64,000 bases of DNA from Pseudomonas sp. SLFW (GCF_009905615.1 NZ_JAAAKW010000001.1:434001-498000); one strand, 5' to 3'. Shown: positions 1-8,963, numbered from the stretch's first letter. The notes: generated by a model not told the origin, from the letters alone. Translations and numbers: made by a program.

Positions 1-476
1 TCCATGCCATACCTTCAGCATGGGCAAACCTCGACGACTTCTCGTCGGTGCGCACTCGAACCACTGAGCACGAACCGCCGCTATCCAGGTTGCACTGGCA
101 TTCACCTTGCCATGCCTATCAGTAAATCAGAGGCCACGCCCGAGACCCGACTGACCGACGAGTGGGAAAACATTCATGTTGTGGCGGAAGGTGGGCATTG
201 CCAGCCTCAGTGTTCGGGCACATCATCACGCCATCGGTTTTTACGAACAGTCACGGTTTCGTCACGCCGTCGAGGCAAAAGGGGTTGCCTGCCGCTGTCG
301 TTACGCTCAATGTTTTTTTCTTTTCAACCAAGGACATAGACAGAATCGTTGGCGCGACCCTGTCGCCATCCAACCTGAGCCCTATTATGGAGATGGCCAG
401 CAGCAGCGACGCATGAAGCGTCGTGACCCTGTCTCGACGGACAGGGTCGATGATTCTGCAGAAGGAGAAAGTTTGC
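1..476. other. Intergenic leader region upstream of the LOG-family gene
   Basis: No convincing gene is seen in this stretch. A plus-strand frame is open from the window edge to position 339, but it has no Shine-Dalgarno, its codon use and composition differ from neighbouring genes, and its product resembles no family I know. The region contains a T-rich tract near 311-324 and three copies of the 9-mer GACCCTGTC, listed separately. It may include the end of an upstream transcription unit beyond the window. Confidence 0.5.
356..448. repeat. Three copies of 9-mer GACCCTGTC, two forming a perfect hairpin
   Basis: GACCCTGTC occurs at 356-364 and again at 425-433. Its exact inverse complement GACAGGGTC follows at 440-448 after a 6-base loop. 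The hairpin ends 12 bases before the Shine-Dalgarno GGAG (about 462-467) of the LOG-family gene. It could be an operator, a 5' UTR hairpin, or a terminator lacking a U tract. The function is unknown and the grouping is my inference. Confidence 0.45.
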
Positions 477-1589
477 ATGCCTTACGTACCCAATGACGTG
501 TTGTCCCGCCACTTCCAGGACAACGGGATCGACCTGGCGAAGATCGAAGAACAACTCAGCCTGGTCGCCCCCAACAGCCCGAACCTACCGCTCTACCGCG
601 ACATGATGCTGACCGTACTGCGCATGGCTCAGGACGATCGCAATCGCTGGAACGCCAAAATCACCCTGCAAGCCCTGCGCGAACTGGATAACGCCTTCCG
701 CGTACTCGAACAGTTCCGAGGCCGCCGCAAGGTCACGGTCTTCGGCTCGGCACGAACCCCGGTCGAACACCCCGTCTACGGCTTGGCTCGCGAACTGGGC
801 AAGCAACTCGCAGCCTCCGACCTGATGGTCATCACTGGGGCCGGTGGCGGGATCATGGCCGCCGCCCACGAAGGCGCGGGGCTGGATTACAGCCTGGGCT
901 TCAACATTACCCTGCCCTTCGAACAGCACGCCAACGCCACAGTCGATGGCACGGGCAACCTGCTGCCTTTCCATTTTTTCTTCACACGTAAGCTGTTCTT
1001 CGTCAAAGAAGCCGACGCCCTAGTCCTCTGTCCCGGTGGTTTCGGTACGCTGGACGAAGCGTTGGAAGTGCTGACCCTGATCCAGACCGGGAAAAGCCCG
1101 CTGGTGCCGATTGTCCTGCTGGACGCCCCGGGTGGCACCTTCTGGGAAGGCGCTCTGAATTTCATCCGCAACGAACTCGAAGCCAACGGCTACATCCTGC
1201 CCACCGACATGAACCTGCTCAAGCTCGTGTACAGCGCAGAGGAAGCGGTGGCTGAAATCAACCAGTTCTACAGCAACTTCCATTCAAGCCGCTGGCTGAA
1301 GAACACCTTCATCATCCGCATGCATCACGCGCTGAATGAAAACGCTCTCGATCATCTGCAGAACGCTTTTGCTGACCTGCGACTGAGCGAAGACTTCCAG
1401 CAATACGCGCATCAGGACGAACACGACGACGAGCAGTTCAGCCACCTTTCGCGGCTCGCCTTTAAATTCAATGGCCGGAACCATGGACGCCTCCGGGCAC
1501 TGGTGGACTTCATCAACCTGAGCGAGAACTGGGCGAAGCCGGCACAGGCTCAGGCAGCACGTGGGCGGGAGCCGTTGAAAGCGACGTGA
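477..1589 (+). CDS. LOG-family (lysine-decarboxylase-fold) nucleotide hydrolase-like protein
   Basis: A protein of 370 residues with a central LOG domain. It carries GAGGGIM at residues 121-127, an RK pair at 171-172 and the hallmark PGGFGTLDE at 186-194, which in LOG proteins forms the nucleotide-monophosphate phosphoribohydrolase site. About 80 residues precede the domain and about 100 follow it, so it is longer than the ~190-residue cytokinin-type LOG enzymes and shorter than E. coli PpnN. Start 477 is chosen because GGAG lies 8-12 bases upstream; an earlier in-frame ATG at 423 lies inside a hairpin. Hydrolysis of nucleotide 5'-monophosphates to base and ribose 5-phosphate is likely from the motifs, but the substrate is unknown. 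It converges on recX. Confidence 0.85.
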   Translation: MPYVPNDVLSRHFQDNGIDLAKIEEQLSLVAPNSPNLPLYRDMMLTVLRMAQDDRNRWNAKITLQALRELDNAFRVLEQFRGRRKVTVFGSARTPVEHPVYGLARELGKQLAASDLMVITGAGGGIMAAAHEGAGLDYSLGFNITLPFEQHANATVDGTGNLLPFHFFFTRKLFFVKEADALVLCPGGFGTLDEALEVLTLIQTGKSPLVPIVLLDAPGGTFWEGALNFIRNELEANGYILPTDMNLLKLVYSAEEAVAEINQFYSNFHSSRWLKNTFIIRMHHALNENALDHLQNAFADLRLSEDFQQYAHQDEHDDEQFSHLSRLAFKFNGRNHGRLRALVDFINLSENWAKPAQAQAARGREPLKAT

Positions 1590-1600
1590 TGAGTGGATAT

Positions 1601-1629
1601 CTGTAACCGTCCGGGCCGGGCGGTTACAG
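1601..1629. terminator. Hairpin between convergent LOG gene and recX
   Basis: A 12-bp stem (one G-U pair) at 1601-1612 and 1618-1629 with loop GGGCC lies in the 47-bp gap between two convergent genes. There is no strong U tract on either side, so it is a probable but not canonical bidirectional terminator. Confidence 0.5.
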
Positions 1630-1636
1630 CCTCTGG

Positions 1637-2107
1637 TCAATAGTCGTCATGGCCTTTACCGCTTAACAGGCGGCCTATGAGCTCCGGCGGAAAGCCTCGA
1701 TAGCTTAGAAATCGCATTTGCTGCCCCCGCTCACGCGCATCCTTGGGCAACTGCCCGCCGAACTTGCGCTGCCAGGACTCTTCCAGCTTTTCTCGCCAAT
1801 CGATGCCGCATTCCCGAAGCGCCAGCTCGATGTCGGCGCGCTGCAACCCGCGCTGCCCAAGCTCTTCGCGAATACGCAAAGGACCGTATCCGGAACGGGC
1901 ACGGTAGGAAACGAAACTTTCGAGATAACGGGATTCGGACAGCAGCCCCTCTTCCGTCAGACGGTCGAGGGCAGCTTCGATCAATTCAGGAGGGGCGCCG
2001 CGCTGACGCAATTTACGCGTCAGCTCGACTCGACCGTGCTCGCGACGTGCGAGCAGGTCCATTGCAGTACGCCGTACGGCGACGGGCGTATCAAGCGCTA
2101 CCGACAT
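1637..2107 (-). CDS. recX: Regulatory protein RecX
   Basis: A 156-residue RecX-family protein. RecX binds RecA filaments and limits their extension and ATP/coprotease activity. The three-helix repeats are visible, for example around [17 protein letters not shown] and the C-terminal [18 protein letters not shown]. The length is typical for the family. The ATG at 2107 is 8 bases beyond the recA stop, so the two genes are probably co-transcribed, with recX expressed by read-through from recA as in E. coli. Confidence 0.95.
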   Translation of the reverse strand: MSVALDTPVAVRRTAMDLLARREHGRVELTRKLRQRGAPPELIEAALDRLTEEGLLSESRYLESFVSYRARSGYGPLRIREELGQRGLQRADIELALRECGIDWREKLEESWQRKFGGQLPKDARERGQQMRFLSYRGFPPELIGRLLSGKGHDDY

Positions 2108-2115
2108 GGCTGCTA

Positions 2116-3177
2116 TCAGATGTCAGCGTCTTCGACTTCGGCCACATCATCTGCGGCAACGCGAGACGATTGGGCTTTGACATCCGGCGCTGCGGTCAGC
2201 AGTTTTTCACGGATTTGCTTCTCCAGGGTCGCGCCGATTTCCGGGTTGTCCTGCAGGAACTTGGCCGAGTTGGCTTTACCCTGACCAATCTTGTTGCCTT
2301 GGTAGCTGTACCAGGCACCGGATTTCTCCAGCAGACCGTGCAGCACGCCCAGGTCAATGATTTCGCCGTTACGGTAAATACCCTTGCCGTACAGAATCTG
2401 GAATTCAGCCTGACGGAACGGAGGCGCCACCTTGTTCTTCACGACTTTGACGCGGGTTTCGCTACCGACCACCTCGTCGCCGTCTTTCACCGCGCCGGTA
2501 CGGCGGATGTCCAGACGAACCGAAGCGTAGAACTTCAGCGCGTTACCACCGGTGGTGGTTTCCGGGCTGCCGAACATGACGCCGATCTTCATACGAATCT
2601 GGTTGATGAAGATGACGAGGCAGTTGGCGTTCTTGATGTTACCGGTGATCTTACGCAGCGCCTGAGACATCAGACGGGCTTGCAGGCCGACGTGCATGTC
2701 GCCCATTTCACCTTCGATTTCAGCTTTCGGCACCAGTGCGGCCACGGAGTCGACGACGATCACGTCGATGGCGTTGGAACGCACCAGCATGTCGGTGATT
2801 TCCAGTGCCTGTTCGCCGGTGTCCGGCTGCGAGACCAGCAGGTCGTCAACGTTGACGCCCAGTTTGCCGGCGTACTCGGGGTCGAGGGCGTGTTCGGCGT
2901 CGACGAACGCACAGGTGGCGCCCATCTTCTGAGCTTCAGCGATGACCGACAGGGTCATGGTGGTTTTACCGGAAGACTCAGGACCGTAGATTTCAACGAT
3001 CCGGCCTTTTGGCAGGCCGCCGATACCCAGAGCGATATCGAGACCCAGAGAGCCGGTGGAGATAGCAGGAATAGCCTGGCGGTCATGGTCGCCCATGCGC
3101 ATCACGGCGCCTTTGCCGAACTGACGCTCGATCTGACCCAAGGCCGCAGCCAAGGCTTTCTTCTTGTTGTCGTCCAT
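2116..3177 (-). CDS. recA: Recombinase RecA
   Basis: A 353-residue RecA. It promotes homologous pairing and strand exchange and acts as co-protease for LexA cleavage. The Walker A motif GPESSGKT is at residues 65-72, the [14 protein letters not shown]alker B/L1 region follows, the L2 region reads [18 protein letters not shown], and the acidic C-terminus ends in EVEDADI. Length and motifs match the family exactly. AGAGGA precedes the ATG at about 6 bases spacing. A LexA box lies 43-58 bases upstream of the start, so SOS induction is expected. recX follows 8 bases downstream. Confidence 0.99.
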   Translation of the reverse strand: MDDNKKKALAAALGQIERQFGKGAVMRMGDHDRQAIPAISTGSLGLDIALGIGGLPKGRIVEIYGPESSGKTTMTLSVIAEAQKMGATCAFVDAEHALDPEYAGKLGVNVDDLLVSQPDTGEQALEITDMLVRSNAIDVIVVDSVAALVPKAEIEGEMGDMHVGLQARLMSQALRKITGNIKNANCLVIFINQIRMKIGVMFGSPETTTGGNALKFYASVRLDIRRTGAVKDGDEVVGSETRVKVVKNKVAPPFRQAEFQILYGKGIYRNGEIIDLGVLHGLLEKSGAWYSYQGNKIGQGKANSAKFLQDNPEIGATLEKQIREKLLTAAPDVKAQSSRVAADDVAEVEDADI

Positions 3178-3219
3178 TGAAGTCCTCTCGTAATCGGTTA
3201 GGCCTGATGGCCGATATAA

Positions 3220-3235
3220 CTGTATAAGTGAACAG
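3220..3235. promoter_or_regulatory. LexA (SOS) box of recA
   Basis: CTGTATAAGTGAACAG fits the gammaproteobacterial LexA consensus CTG-N10-CAG with the usual TATA-rich left half. It sits between recA and the divergent-side pncC end and overlaps the likely recA promoter (TATACAG on the minus strand). Confidence 0.9.
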
Positions 3236-3262
3236 TATTATTCCACAGGGTTGCGCGCGCGC

Positions 3263-3763
3263 CTACCCCCGATTTGGTATTTCTCCGCGAGCGAGGCGGA
3301 TCAGCCCCTCTAGAGCGGCCTTTACCGTTTGTCGGCGCACGGCATCCCGGTCTCCAGCGAACTGAAAACGCTCGGCAATCAGTTGATCGGCTGCCCCCCA
3401 ACAGATCCAGACGGTGCCCACCGGCTTCTCAACTGAACCGCCATCAGGACCCGCCACGCCGCTGACGGCGACCGAGAATTTCGCGGTGCTATGGGTTTGT
3501 GCGCCTCGGGCCATGGCCTCGACCACTTCCCGGCTGACAGCACCCACGCGGCCGAACAAAGCTTCAGGCACGCCCAATTGCTGGGTCTTCTGACGATTGG
3601 AATACGTGACATAACCGGCTTCGAACCAGGCCGAGCTGCCGGGGATACGGGTAATGGCTTCGGCAATGCCGCCTCCGGTGCAGGATTCAGCGGTGCTGAC
3701 CTGCGCCTTGGCTTCCAACAGGCCCTTACCCAAGGCAGTGGCCAATTGAGTGATTTCGTCCAC
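3263..3763 (-). CDS. pncC: CinA-family nicotinamide-nucleotide amidase (PncC type)
   Basis: About 166 residues, corresponding to the stand-alone C-terminal CinA domain. PncC deamidates nicotinamide mononucleotide to nicotinate mononucleotide in NAD recycling. The conserved STAESCTGG segment lies near residues 23-31 and VSGVAGPDGGS further on, as expected for CinA_C. I choose the GTG at 3763 because GGAGAAG lies 6-7 bases upstream; an ATG at 3781 has no ribosome site and would place that Shine-Dalgarno inside the gene. It lies immediately upstream of recA with the LexA box between them, the order known from other pseudomonads. Confidence 0.9.
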   Translation of the reverse strand: MDEITQLATALGKGLLEAKAQVSTAESCTGGGIAEAITRIPGSSAWFEAGYVTYSNRQKTQQLGVPEALFGRVGAVSREVVEAMARGAQTHSTAKFSVAVSGVAGPDGGSVEKPVGTVWICWGAADQLIAERFQFAGDRDAVRRQTVKAALEGLIRLARGEIPNRG

Positions 3764-3866
3764 AACTCTTCTCCGTAACATTCAAGCGATGGGCACACGC
3801 TACACGACCGACGTGCAGGTGCAAGGCAGAACGCGGCCTGAGTCGTGACCGCGCCTGCATGAAGCT

Positions 3867-3998
3867 TTATTTCGGCTCCCGTTTCTCGGGACAGGGTTTC
3901 TTGACCGTTTCGATAACGGTCTCCCGAGGGCGGCGGCGCGCTTCGTCCAGCGTAATGAAGCGCCCGTTGGTTGAATCCCTTCCACGTTTACGTCGCAT
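3867..3998 (-). CDS. Small basic conserved-type protein, 43 residues
   Basis: This short gene reads MRRKRGRDSTNGRFITLDEA and continues to a C-terminus PCPEKREPK. It has an ATG at 3998 preceded by AAGGGAC about 9 bases away and a TAA stop at 3867. It is very basic (Arg/Lys-rich), with no signal peptide or membrane segment. I recall similar short proteins in this position in other pseudomonads, but I cannot name a function. It lies between pncC and mutS. Confidence that it is coding comes from the ribosome site, the codon use and that recollection. Confidence 0.65.
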   Translation of the reverse strand: MRRKRGRDSTNGRFITLDEARRRPRETVIETVKKPCPEKREPK

Positions 3999-4248
3999 AT
4001 AAAAGTCCCTTTCGATAAGCCTGCCCGGAATCGGGCAGTGACCCCGACAGCCTAGACAGCCGTTCAGCGCTTATGTCGATCCGGAAACGCGCCGTGACGA
4101 ATACGCCGAACCTGCGGCCAGCGAACGTGCGTGGTAACCTTGCGCCCATCGCAAAAGCAATCGGATTTGACGTCGGCCCACGTAGGTGGTGTTCCCCGCG
4201 ACCCCGTCCATTTGCCCAAATCTCCTAACGAATTTGCCTAAATAACTG
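3999..4248. other. Divergent intergenic region upstream of mutS
   Basis: A 250-bp gap between the small minus-strand gene and mutS. A possible -35 TTGACG lies at 4167-4172, but the hexamer 17 bases on (TGTTCC, 4190-4195) is a poor -10. A short inverted repeat GCCCGGAATCGGGC lies at about 4022-4035. No gene is seen. Confidence 0.35.
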
Positions 4249-6828
4249 ATGAATAAAGCAATTTCCGATCTCTCTTCCCACACGCCCATGATGCAGCAGT
4301 ACTGGAGGCTGAAAAATCAGCATCCGGATCAACTGATGTTTTATCGGATGGGCGACTTCTACGAGATTTTCTACGAAGACGCCAAGAAGGCCGCCAAGCT
4401 GCTGGACATTACGCTGACTGCACGCGGTCAGTCGGCGGGCCAGAGCATCCCTATGTGCGGCATTCCTTACCATGCGGCCGAGGGCTATTTGGCCAAGCTG
4501 GTAAAACTGGGTGAGTCGGTGGTGATCTGTGAGCAGATCGGCGACCCCGCCACCAGCAAAGGGCCGGTCGAGCGCCAGGTCGTGCGGATCATCACGCCGG
4601 GCACGGTGAGTGATGAAGCTTTGCTGGATGAGCGTCGCGATAACCTGATCGCGGCGGTATTGGGCGACGAACGCCTGTTCGGCCTTGCGGTGCTGGACAT
4701 CACCAGCGGCAACTTCACCGTTCAAGAGATCAAGGGCTGGGAAAACCTGCTGGCGGAACTCGAGCGCATCAACCCGGTGGAACTGCTGATCCCGGACGAT
4801 TGGCCACAAGGTCTGCCGGCCGAAAAACGCCGAGGCGCACGCCGTCGCGCGCCGTGGGATTTCGAACGGGATTCCGCGCATAAAAGTCTGTGCCAGCAGT
4901 TTTCGACCCAAGACCTCAAGGGCTTCGGCTGTGAAACCCTGACCCTGGCCATCGGCGCCGCGGGCTGCCTGTTGGGTTACGCCAAGGAAACCCAGCGCAC
5001 TGCTCTGCCCCACCTGCGCAGCCTGCGCCACGAGCGCATGGACGACACGGTAATCCTCGACGGTGCCAGCCGCCGCAATCTGGAACTGGACACCAACCTC
5101 GCTGGTGGTCGCGACAACACGTTGCAATCGGTCATGGACCGCTGCCAGACGGCCATGGCAACGCGTTTGCTGACCCGTTGGCTGAACCGGCCGTTGCGCG
5201 ATCTGAAGGTGCTGCAAGCCCGTCAGGAATCCATCGGCTGTTTCCTGGAGCGCTACCGCTTCGAAAACCTGCAACCGCAGCTCAAGGAAATTGGCGACAT
5301 CGAACGGATTCTGGCGCGGATCGGCCTGCGTAATGCTCGCCCTCGCGATCTCGCACGCCTACGTGATGCTCTCGGCGCACTGCCTGAGCTGCAACTGGCG
5401 TTGGCCGAACTTGAAGCGCCGCACATTCAAGCGCTGGCGAAAACAGCCAGTACCTACCCGGAGCTGGCTGATCTGCTGCAACGGGCGATCATCGATAACC
5501 CGCCTGCGGTGATTCGCGATGGCGGCGTGCTGAAAACCGGCTACGACGGTGAACTGGACGAGCTGCTGTCGCTGAGCGAAAACGCCGGACAGTTCCTGAT
5601 CGATCTGGAAACCCGTGAAAAAGCCCGCACCGGTCTCGCCAACCTCAAGGTCGGCTACAACCGCGTGCACGGCTATTTCATCGAGCTGCCGAGCAAGCAG
5701 GCCGAGCAAGCGCCAGCCGATTACATCCGTCGCCAGACGCTCAAGGGCGCCGAGCGTTTCATCACGCCCGAGCTGAAAGAATTCGAAGACAAGGCCCTGT
5801 CGGCCAAAAGCCGTGCGCTCGCCCGCGAGAAGATGCTCTACGAGGCGCTGCTGGAAGACCTGATCGGCCATCTCGCGCCGCTTCAGGACACCGCCGCCGC
5901 ACTGGCCGAGCTGGACGTGTTGAGCAACCTGGCCGAGCGCGCGCTGAACCTGGACCTCAACCGTCCGCGCTTCATCGACGAGCCATGCATGCGCATCGAG
6001 CAAGGTCGTCATCCGGTGGTCGAGCAGGTGCTTTCAACGCCGTTCGTGGCCAACGACCTGGACCTCAATGACAACACCCGCATGCTGGTGATCACCGGTC
6101 CTAACATGGGCGGTAAATCCACCTACATGCGCCAGACCGCGCTGATCGTGCTGTTGGCGCACATCGGCAGTTTCGTGCCGGCCGCCAGTTGTGAGCTGTC
6201 GCTGGTGGACCGCATCTTCACCCGCATCGGCTCCAGCGATGACCTGGCCGGTGGCCGTTCGACGTTCATGGTGGAAATGAGCGAAACCGCGAACATCCTG
6301 CACAACGCCACCGACAAGAGCCTGGTGTTGATGGACGAAGTCGGTCGCGGGACCAGCACCTTTGACGGGCTTTCCCTGGCATGGGCTGCGGCAGAATGTC
6401 TCGCCCAGTTGCGGGCGTACACCTTGTTCGCCACGCACTATTTCGAGCTGACGGTGTTACCGGAAAGCGAACCACTGGTGGCGAACGTGCACCTGAACGC
6501 GACCGAGCACAACGAGCGCATCGTGTTCCTGCACCGCGTCCTGCCCGGCCCCGCAAGCCAGAGCTATGGCCTGGCCGTGGCCCAACTGGCGGGCGTTCCA
6601 GGCAACGTTATTACCCGCGCGAAGGAGCACTTGCAGCGTCTGGAAACCACCAGCCTGCCCCACGAGCAGCCCAAGCCAAAACCCGGCAAGGCACCTGCAC
6701 CGCAGCAGGCGGACATGTTCGCCACCCTGCCGCACCCGGTGCTGGAGGAGTTGTCGAAGCTGAAAATCGATGACATGACACCGCGCCAGGCGCTCGATTT
6801 GTTATATGGACTGCAAAACCGGATCTAA
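4249..6828 (+). CDS. mutS: DNA mismatch repair protein MutS
   Basis: An 859-residue MutS (E. coli 853). It recognises mismatches and small loops and starts methyl-independent mismatch repair with MutL. The mismatch-wedge motif F37-Y38-E39 ([10 protein letters not shown]) is present, as are Walker [10 protein letters not shown] at 617-625, the [12 protein letters not shown]alker B region and the ATHYFELT segment. A QADMF sequence near the C-terminus matches the beta-clamp-binding motif known in Pseudomonas MutS. The ATG at 4249 has an in-frame stop two codons upstream, so it cannot begin earlier except at CTG 4246. No clear Shine-Dalgarno is visible, so translation initiation may be weak. Confidence 0.98.
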   Translation: MNKAISDLSSHTPMMQQYWRLKNQHPDQLMFYRMGDFYEIFYEDAKKAAKLLDITLTARGQSAGQSIPMCGIPYHAAEGYLAKLVKLGESVVICEQIGDPATSKGPVERQVVRIITPGTVSDEALLDERRDNLIAAVLGDERLFGLAVLDITSGNFTVQEIKGWENLLAELERINPVELLIPDDWPQGLPAEKRRGARRRAPWDFERDSAHKSLCQQFSTQDLKGFGCETLTLAIGAAGCLLGYAKETQRTALPHLRSLRHERMDDTVILDGASRRNLELDTNLAGGRDNTLQSVMDRCQTAMATRLLTRWLNRPLRDLKVLQARQESIGCFLERYRFENLQPQLKEIGDIERILARIGLRNARPRDLARLRDALGALPELQLALAELEAPHIQALAKTASTYPELADLLQRAIIDNPPAVIRDGGVLKTGYDGELDELLSLSENAGQFLIDLETREKARTGLANLKVGYNRVHGYFIELPSKQAEQAPADYIRRQTLKGAERFITPELKEFEDKALSAKSRALAREKMLYEALLEDLIGHLAPLQDTAAALAELDVLSNLAERALNLDLNRPRFIDEPCMRIEQGRHPVVEQVLSTPFVANDLDLNDNTRMLVITGPNMGGKSTYMRQTALIVLLAHIGSFVPAASCELSLVDRIFTRIGSSDDLAGGRSTFMVEMSETANILHNATDKSLVLMDEVGRGTSTFDGLSLAWAAAECLAQLRAYTLFATHYFELTVLPESEPLVANVHLNATEHNERIVFLHRVLPGPASQSYGLAVAQLAGVPGNVITRAKEHLQRLETTSLPHEQPKPKPGKAPAPQQADMFATLPHPVLEELSKLKIDDMTPRQALDLLYGLQNRI

Positions 6829-6845
6829 CGGTATTTGCAACAAGC

Positions 6846-6854
6846 TGTTAGAAT
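6846..6854 (+). promoter_or_regulatory. Extended -10 promoter candidate for fdxA
   Basis: TGTTAGAAT forms an extended -10 (TG-N-TAGAAT) just after the mutS stop. No good -35 is seen, as is common for extended -10 promoters. It would give fdxA a leader of about 195 bases. Confidence 0.45.
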
Positions 6855-7056
6855 CCCGCGCGGTTTGGGAACGGTACGGCCTTTAGCCTGGCTGTATGAA
6901 ATCCGAGCCGCGTTCGAACATGGCGAACCAAGCCACGCCCCTCCTGCCCCGCAGGGTGGGCCGGACTGACTGTGTTCTGAATGGCCGGGAACGATCCCAA
7001 CCGAGCAACCCTGACGTGAAGGGCTCTGCTGCCGCCGCCTGAGGAGAGAATTAGAA

Positions 7057-7380
7057 ATGACCTTCGTCGTCACCGACAACTGCATCAAGTGCAAGTACAC
7101 CGACTGCGTAGAAGTCTGTCCGGTGGACTGCTTTTACGAAGGCCCGAATTTCCTGGTGATTCACCCGGACGAGTGCATCGACTGTGCCCTCTGCGAGCCC
7201 GAATGCCCCGCCACTGCGATTTTCTCTGAAGACGAGATTCCGGCCGGCATGGAGAACTTCATCGAGCTGAACGCCGAGCTGGCAGATGTCTGGCCCAACA
7301 TCACCGAGCGCAAAGACCCGCTGCCGGACGCTGAAGCGTGGGACGGCAAGCCTGGCAAGATCGCTGACCTGGAGCGCTAA
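7057..7380 (+). CDS. fdxA: Ferredoxin I, [3Fe-4S][4Fe-4S] seven-iron type
   Basis: A 107-residue ferredoxin of the Azotobacter FdI type. It carries low-potential electrons in the cytoplasm. The first cluster region has Cys at 9, 12, 17, 21 and 25 ([14 protein letters not shown] and following), with the D16 typical of a 3Fe cluster. The second motif [12 protein letters not shown] has Cys at 40, 43, 46 and 50. GAGGAGA lies about 9 bases before the ATG. It follows mutS after a 228-bp gap and ends in its own terminator. Its physiological partner cannot be told from the sequence. Confidence 0.96.
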   Translation: MTFVVTDNCIKCKYTDCVEVCPVDCFYEGPNFLVIHPDECIDCALCEPECPATAIFSEDEIPAGMENFIELNAELADVWPNITERKDPLPDAEAWDGKPGKIADLER

Positions 7381-7404
7381 GCCCCGCGCGATCCCCGGAA
7401 ACGC

Positions 7405-7427
7405 AAAAGGCCCCTCGGGGCCTTTTT
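7405..7427 (+). terminator. Rho-independent terminator of fdxA
   Basis: The perfect stem AAAAGGCCCC / GGGGCCTTTT with a 2-base loop is followed by T residues, 24 bases after the fdxA stop. Confidence 0.9.
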
Positions 7428-7459
7428 GCTGTGCATCGTATGCCCACTTTTTCGCAGGC

Positions 7460-7485
7460 AAAAAAAGGGGCGGTTTGACCCGCCC
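7460..7485 (-). terminator. Terminator of rsmZ
   Basis: On the minus strand, GGGCGG (7480-7485) pairs with CCGCCC (7468-7473) across a short loop and is followed by seven T residues (7460-7466). This is a canonical intrinsic terminator. Confidence 0.9.
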
Positions 7486-7593
7486 ACATTTTTTCCGTAA
7501 TCCCTTCAATCCTTTTTCATCATCCTGATGAATCGCATCCTGCGATGTCCTTGAGCAGTCTTCCTTGACCGCCTGTACCAATCCGTCGGTACA
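7460..7593 (-). ncRNA. rsmZ: Small regulatory RNA RsmZ (PrrB), RsmA/CsrA antagonist
   Basis: The minus-strand RNA of about 134 bases carries eight GGA motifs. Two sit exactly in loops: CGCA-GGA-TGCG and CATCA-GGA-TGATG. The RNA ends in ...GGATTGAAGGGATTACGGAAA followed by a GGGCGGG/CCGCCCC terminator and a U tract, which strongly resembles P. fluorescens RsmZ/PrrB as I remember it. RsmZ titrates RsmA/RsmE proteins and so relieves translational repression of secondary-metabolism and biofilm genes. Location between fdxA and rpoS is the known rsmZ locus. The 5' end is placed from the -10 box and is uncertain by a few bases. Confidence 0.92.
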
Positions 7594-7599
7594 GTTCTG

Positions 7600-7627
7600 A
7601 TAGTAGTGATTTATTCGAACAGGGCAA
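7600..7627 (-). promoter_or_regulatory. rsmZ core promoter
   Basis: The minus-strand -10 is TACTAT (7600-7605) and the -35 is TTGCCC (7622-7627), with 16-bp spacing. Transcription would start near 7593, just where the conserved RNA begins. Confidence 0.7.
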
Positions 7628-7765
7628 TACCCCGGAGTTTGCAAAAAAATTCGAGGTGGCATACACCACTAAAAATAAACAGCCGCTAAATCAGTGAGAT
7701 AAACACTATCGTGCAAATTAAGGCGGCTCTCACTGTCAGATTTAAGTGCAATGACTGACAGCTCG

Positions 7766-7783
7766 CGTGAGAAATGTCTTACA
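7766..7783 (-). promoter_or_regulatory. GacA upstream activating sequence of rsmZ
   Basis: The minus strand reads TGTAAG-ACATTT-CTCACG, matching the GacA box TGTAAG-N6-CTTACA perfectly in the left half and in four of six positions in the right half. It is about 180 bases upstream of the rsmZ start, the distance described for rsmZ in other fluorescent pseudomonads. This implies GacS/GacA control. Confidence 0.8.
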
Positions 7784-7886
7784 ACTAAAGTTAGATATCC
7801 CCACACTCTGAAGAAAGATTAAACACGACATATACCGCTGCAAATATAATTGATTGTTCATGATCACAACTTCATATCGTCACAAT

Positions 7887-7916
7887 AAAAAAGCCCCGAA
7901 TGATCGGGGCTTTTTT
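7887..7916 (-). terminator. Terminator of rpoS
   Basis: A perfect 13-bp stem (AAAAAAGCCCCGA / TCGGGGCTTTTTT) with loop ATGA lies 42 bases after the rpoS stop. It is symmetric and could act in both directions, isolating rpoS from rsmZ. Confidence 0.93.
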
Positions 7917-7958
7917 CGGTGCCATCACGCTATTGAAGCAGACAAGACACGGGCCAAA

Positions 7959-8963
7959 TCATTGAAACAACGATTCGCTGGACAGGCCGTTTTTCTCAAG
8001 AATTTCCCGCAGACGCTTCAAGCCTTCGACCTGAATCTGCCGTACACGCTCGCGAGTGAGACCAATCTCCAGACCAACGTCTTCCAGTGTGCTGCTCTCA
8101 TGCCCGCGCAACCCAAAGCGGCGTACCACCACTTCGCGCTGCTTGTCGGTCAGCTCAGACAGCCACTGATCGATGCTTTGGGACAGGTCGTCGTCCTGCA
8201 GCAGCTCACAGGGATCAGTGGGCCGGTCATCCGTCAGCGTGTCGAGCAGGGTTTTGTCCGAGTCAGGCCCGAGCGAGACGTCCACAGAGGAAACCCGCTC
8301 ATTGAGACCCAGCATGCGCTTGACTTCACCCACTGGCTTCTCCAGCAGGTTGGCGATTTCTTCAGGGGATGGCTCATGGTCAAGCTTCTGTGTCAGCTCA
8401 CGTGCCGCACGCAGGTAAACGTTAAGCTCTTTGACCACGTGAATCGGCAGGCGGATGGTCCGCGTCTGATTCATGATGGCGCGCTCGATGGTCTGACGAA
8501 TCCACCAGGTCGCGTATGTGGAGAACCGGAATCCGCGCTCCGGATCAAATTTCTCGACCGCTCGAATCAGGCCGAGATTGCCCTCTTCGATCAGGTCCAG
8601 CAATGACAAGCCCCGATTGACGTAGCGTCTGGCGATTTTGACCACCAGGCGCAGATTGCTCTCAATCATGCGTTTGCGTCCGGCCGGGTCCCCTTTCTGC
8701 GACAGACGCGCAAAGTGAACCTCTTCTTCCGGAGACAGCAACGGAGAGAAACCGATTTCATTGAGGTAGAGCTGCGTGGCATCCAGTGCCCGCGTGTAGT
8801 CGATGTACTTGTGTTGCTTGAGTGCTGTGGAGTTTTTGGCCTTCGCACGAACAGAAGGTGTAGCTGGCTTCTCATCCGCTGCAGAATCCAGGACGATCCC
8901 GTGCTCCATAAGGAGGACCTCGTCGTCTATGTCAAACTCCGGCACTTCTCTGTTGAGAGCCAT
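7959..8963 (-). CDS. rpoS: RNA polymerase sigma factor RpoS
   Basis: A 334-residue sigma-38, the stationary-phase and general stress sigma factor. Region 2 is recognisable in the [17 protein letters not shown] and [14 protein letters not shown] segments, and region 4.2 ends in [17 protein letters not shown], the helix-turn-helix for -35 recognition. AAGGAC lies about 9 bases before the ATG. The gene is downstream of nlpD, and as in E. coli and Pseudomonas its main promoter is expected inside nlpD (known for the family; not resolved here). A hairpin occurs in the intergenic leader. Confidence 0.98.
   Translation of the reverse strand: MALNREVPEFDIDDEVLLMEHGIVLDSAADEKPATPSVRAKAKNSTALKQHKYIDYTRALDATQLYLNEIGFSPLLSPEEEVHFARLSQKGDPAGRKRMIESNLRLVVKIARRYVNRGLSLLDLIEEGNLGLIRAVEKFDPERGFRFSTYATWWIRQTIERAIMNQTRTIRLPIHVVKELNVYLRAARELTQKLDHEPSPEEIANLLEKPVGEVKRMLGLNERVSSVDVSLGPDSDKTLLDTLTDDRPTDPCELLQDDDLSQSIDQWLSELTDKQREVVVRRFGLRGHESSTLEDVGLEIGLTRERVRQIQVEGLKRLREILEKNGLSSESLFQ

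Noticed and set aside
4..339. Plus-strand open frame of 111 codons at the window start
   Set aside because: No ribosome site, composition unlike neighbouring genes, and no family resemblance; overlapping frames are also open there.
2047..3180. 377-codon frame opposite recA
   Set aside because: It is a mirror of recA caused by GC-rich third positions; recA is certain.
7051..7662. 203-codon minus-strand frame over rsmZ and fdxA
   Set aside because: It covers the rsmZ RNA, two terminators and the antisense of fdxA; the sequence pattern fits RNA, not protein.
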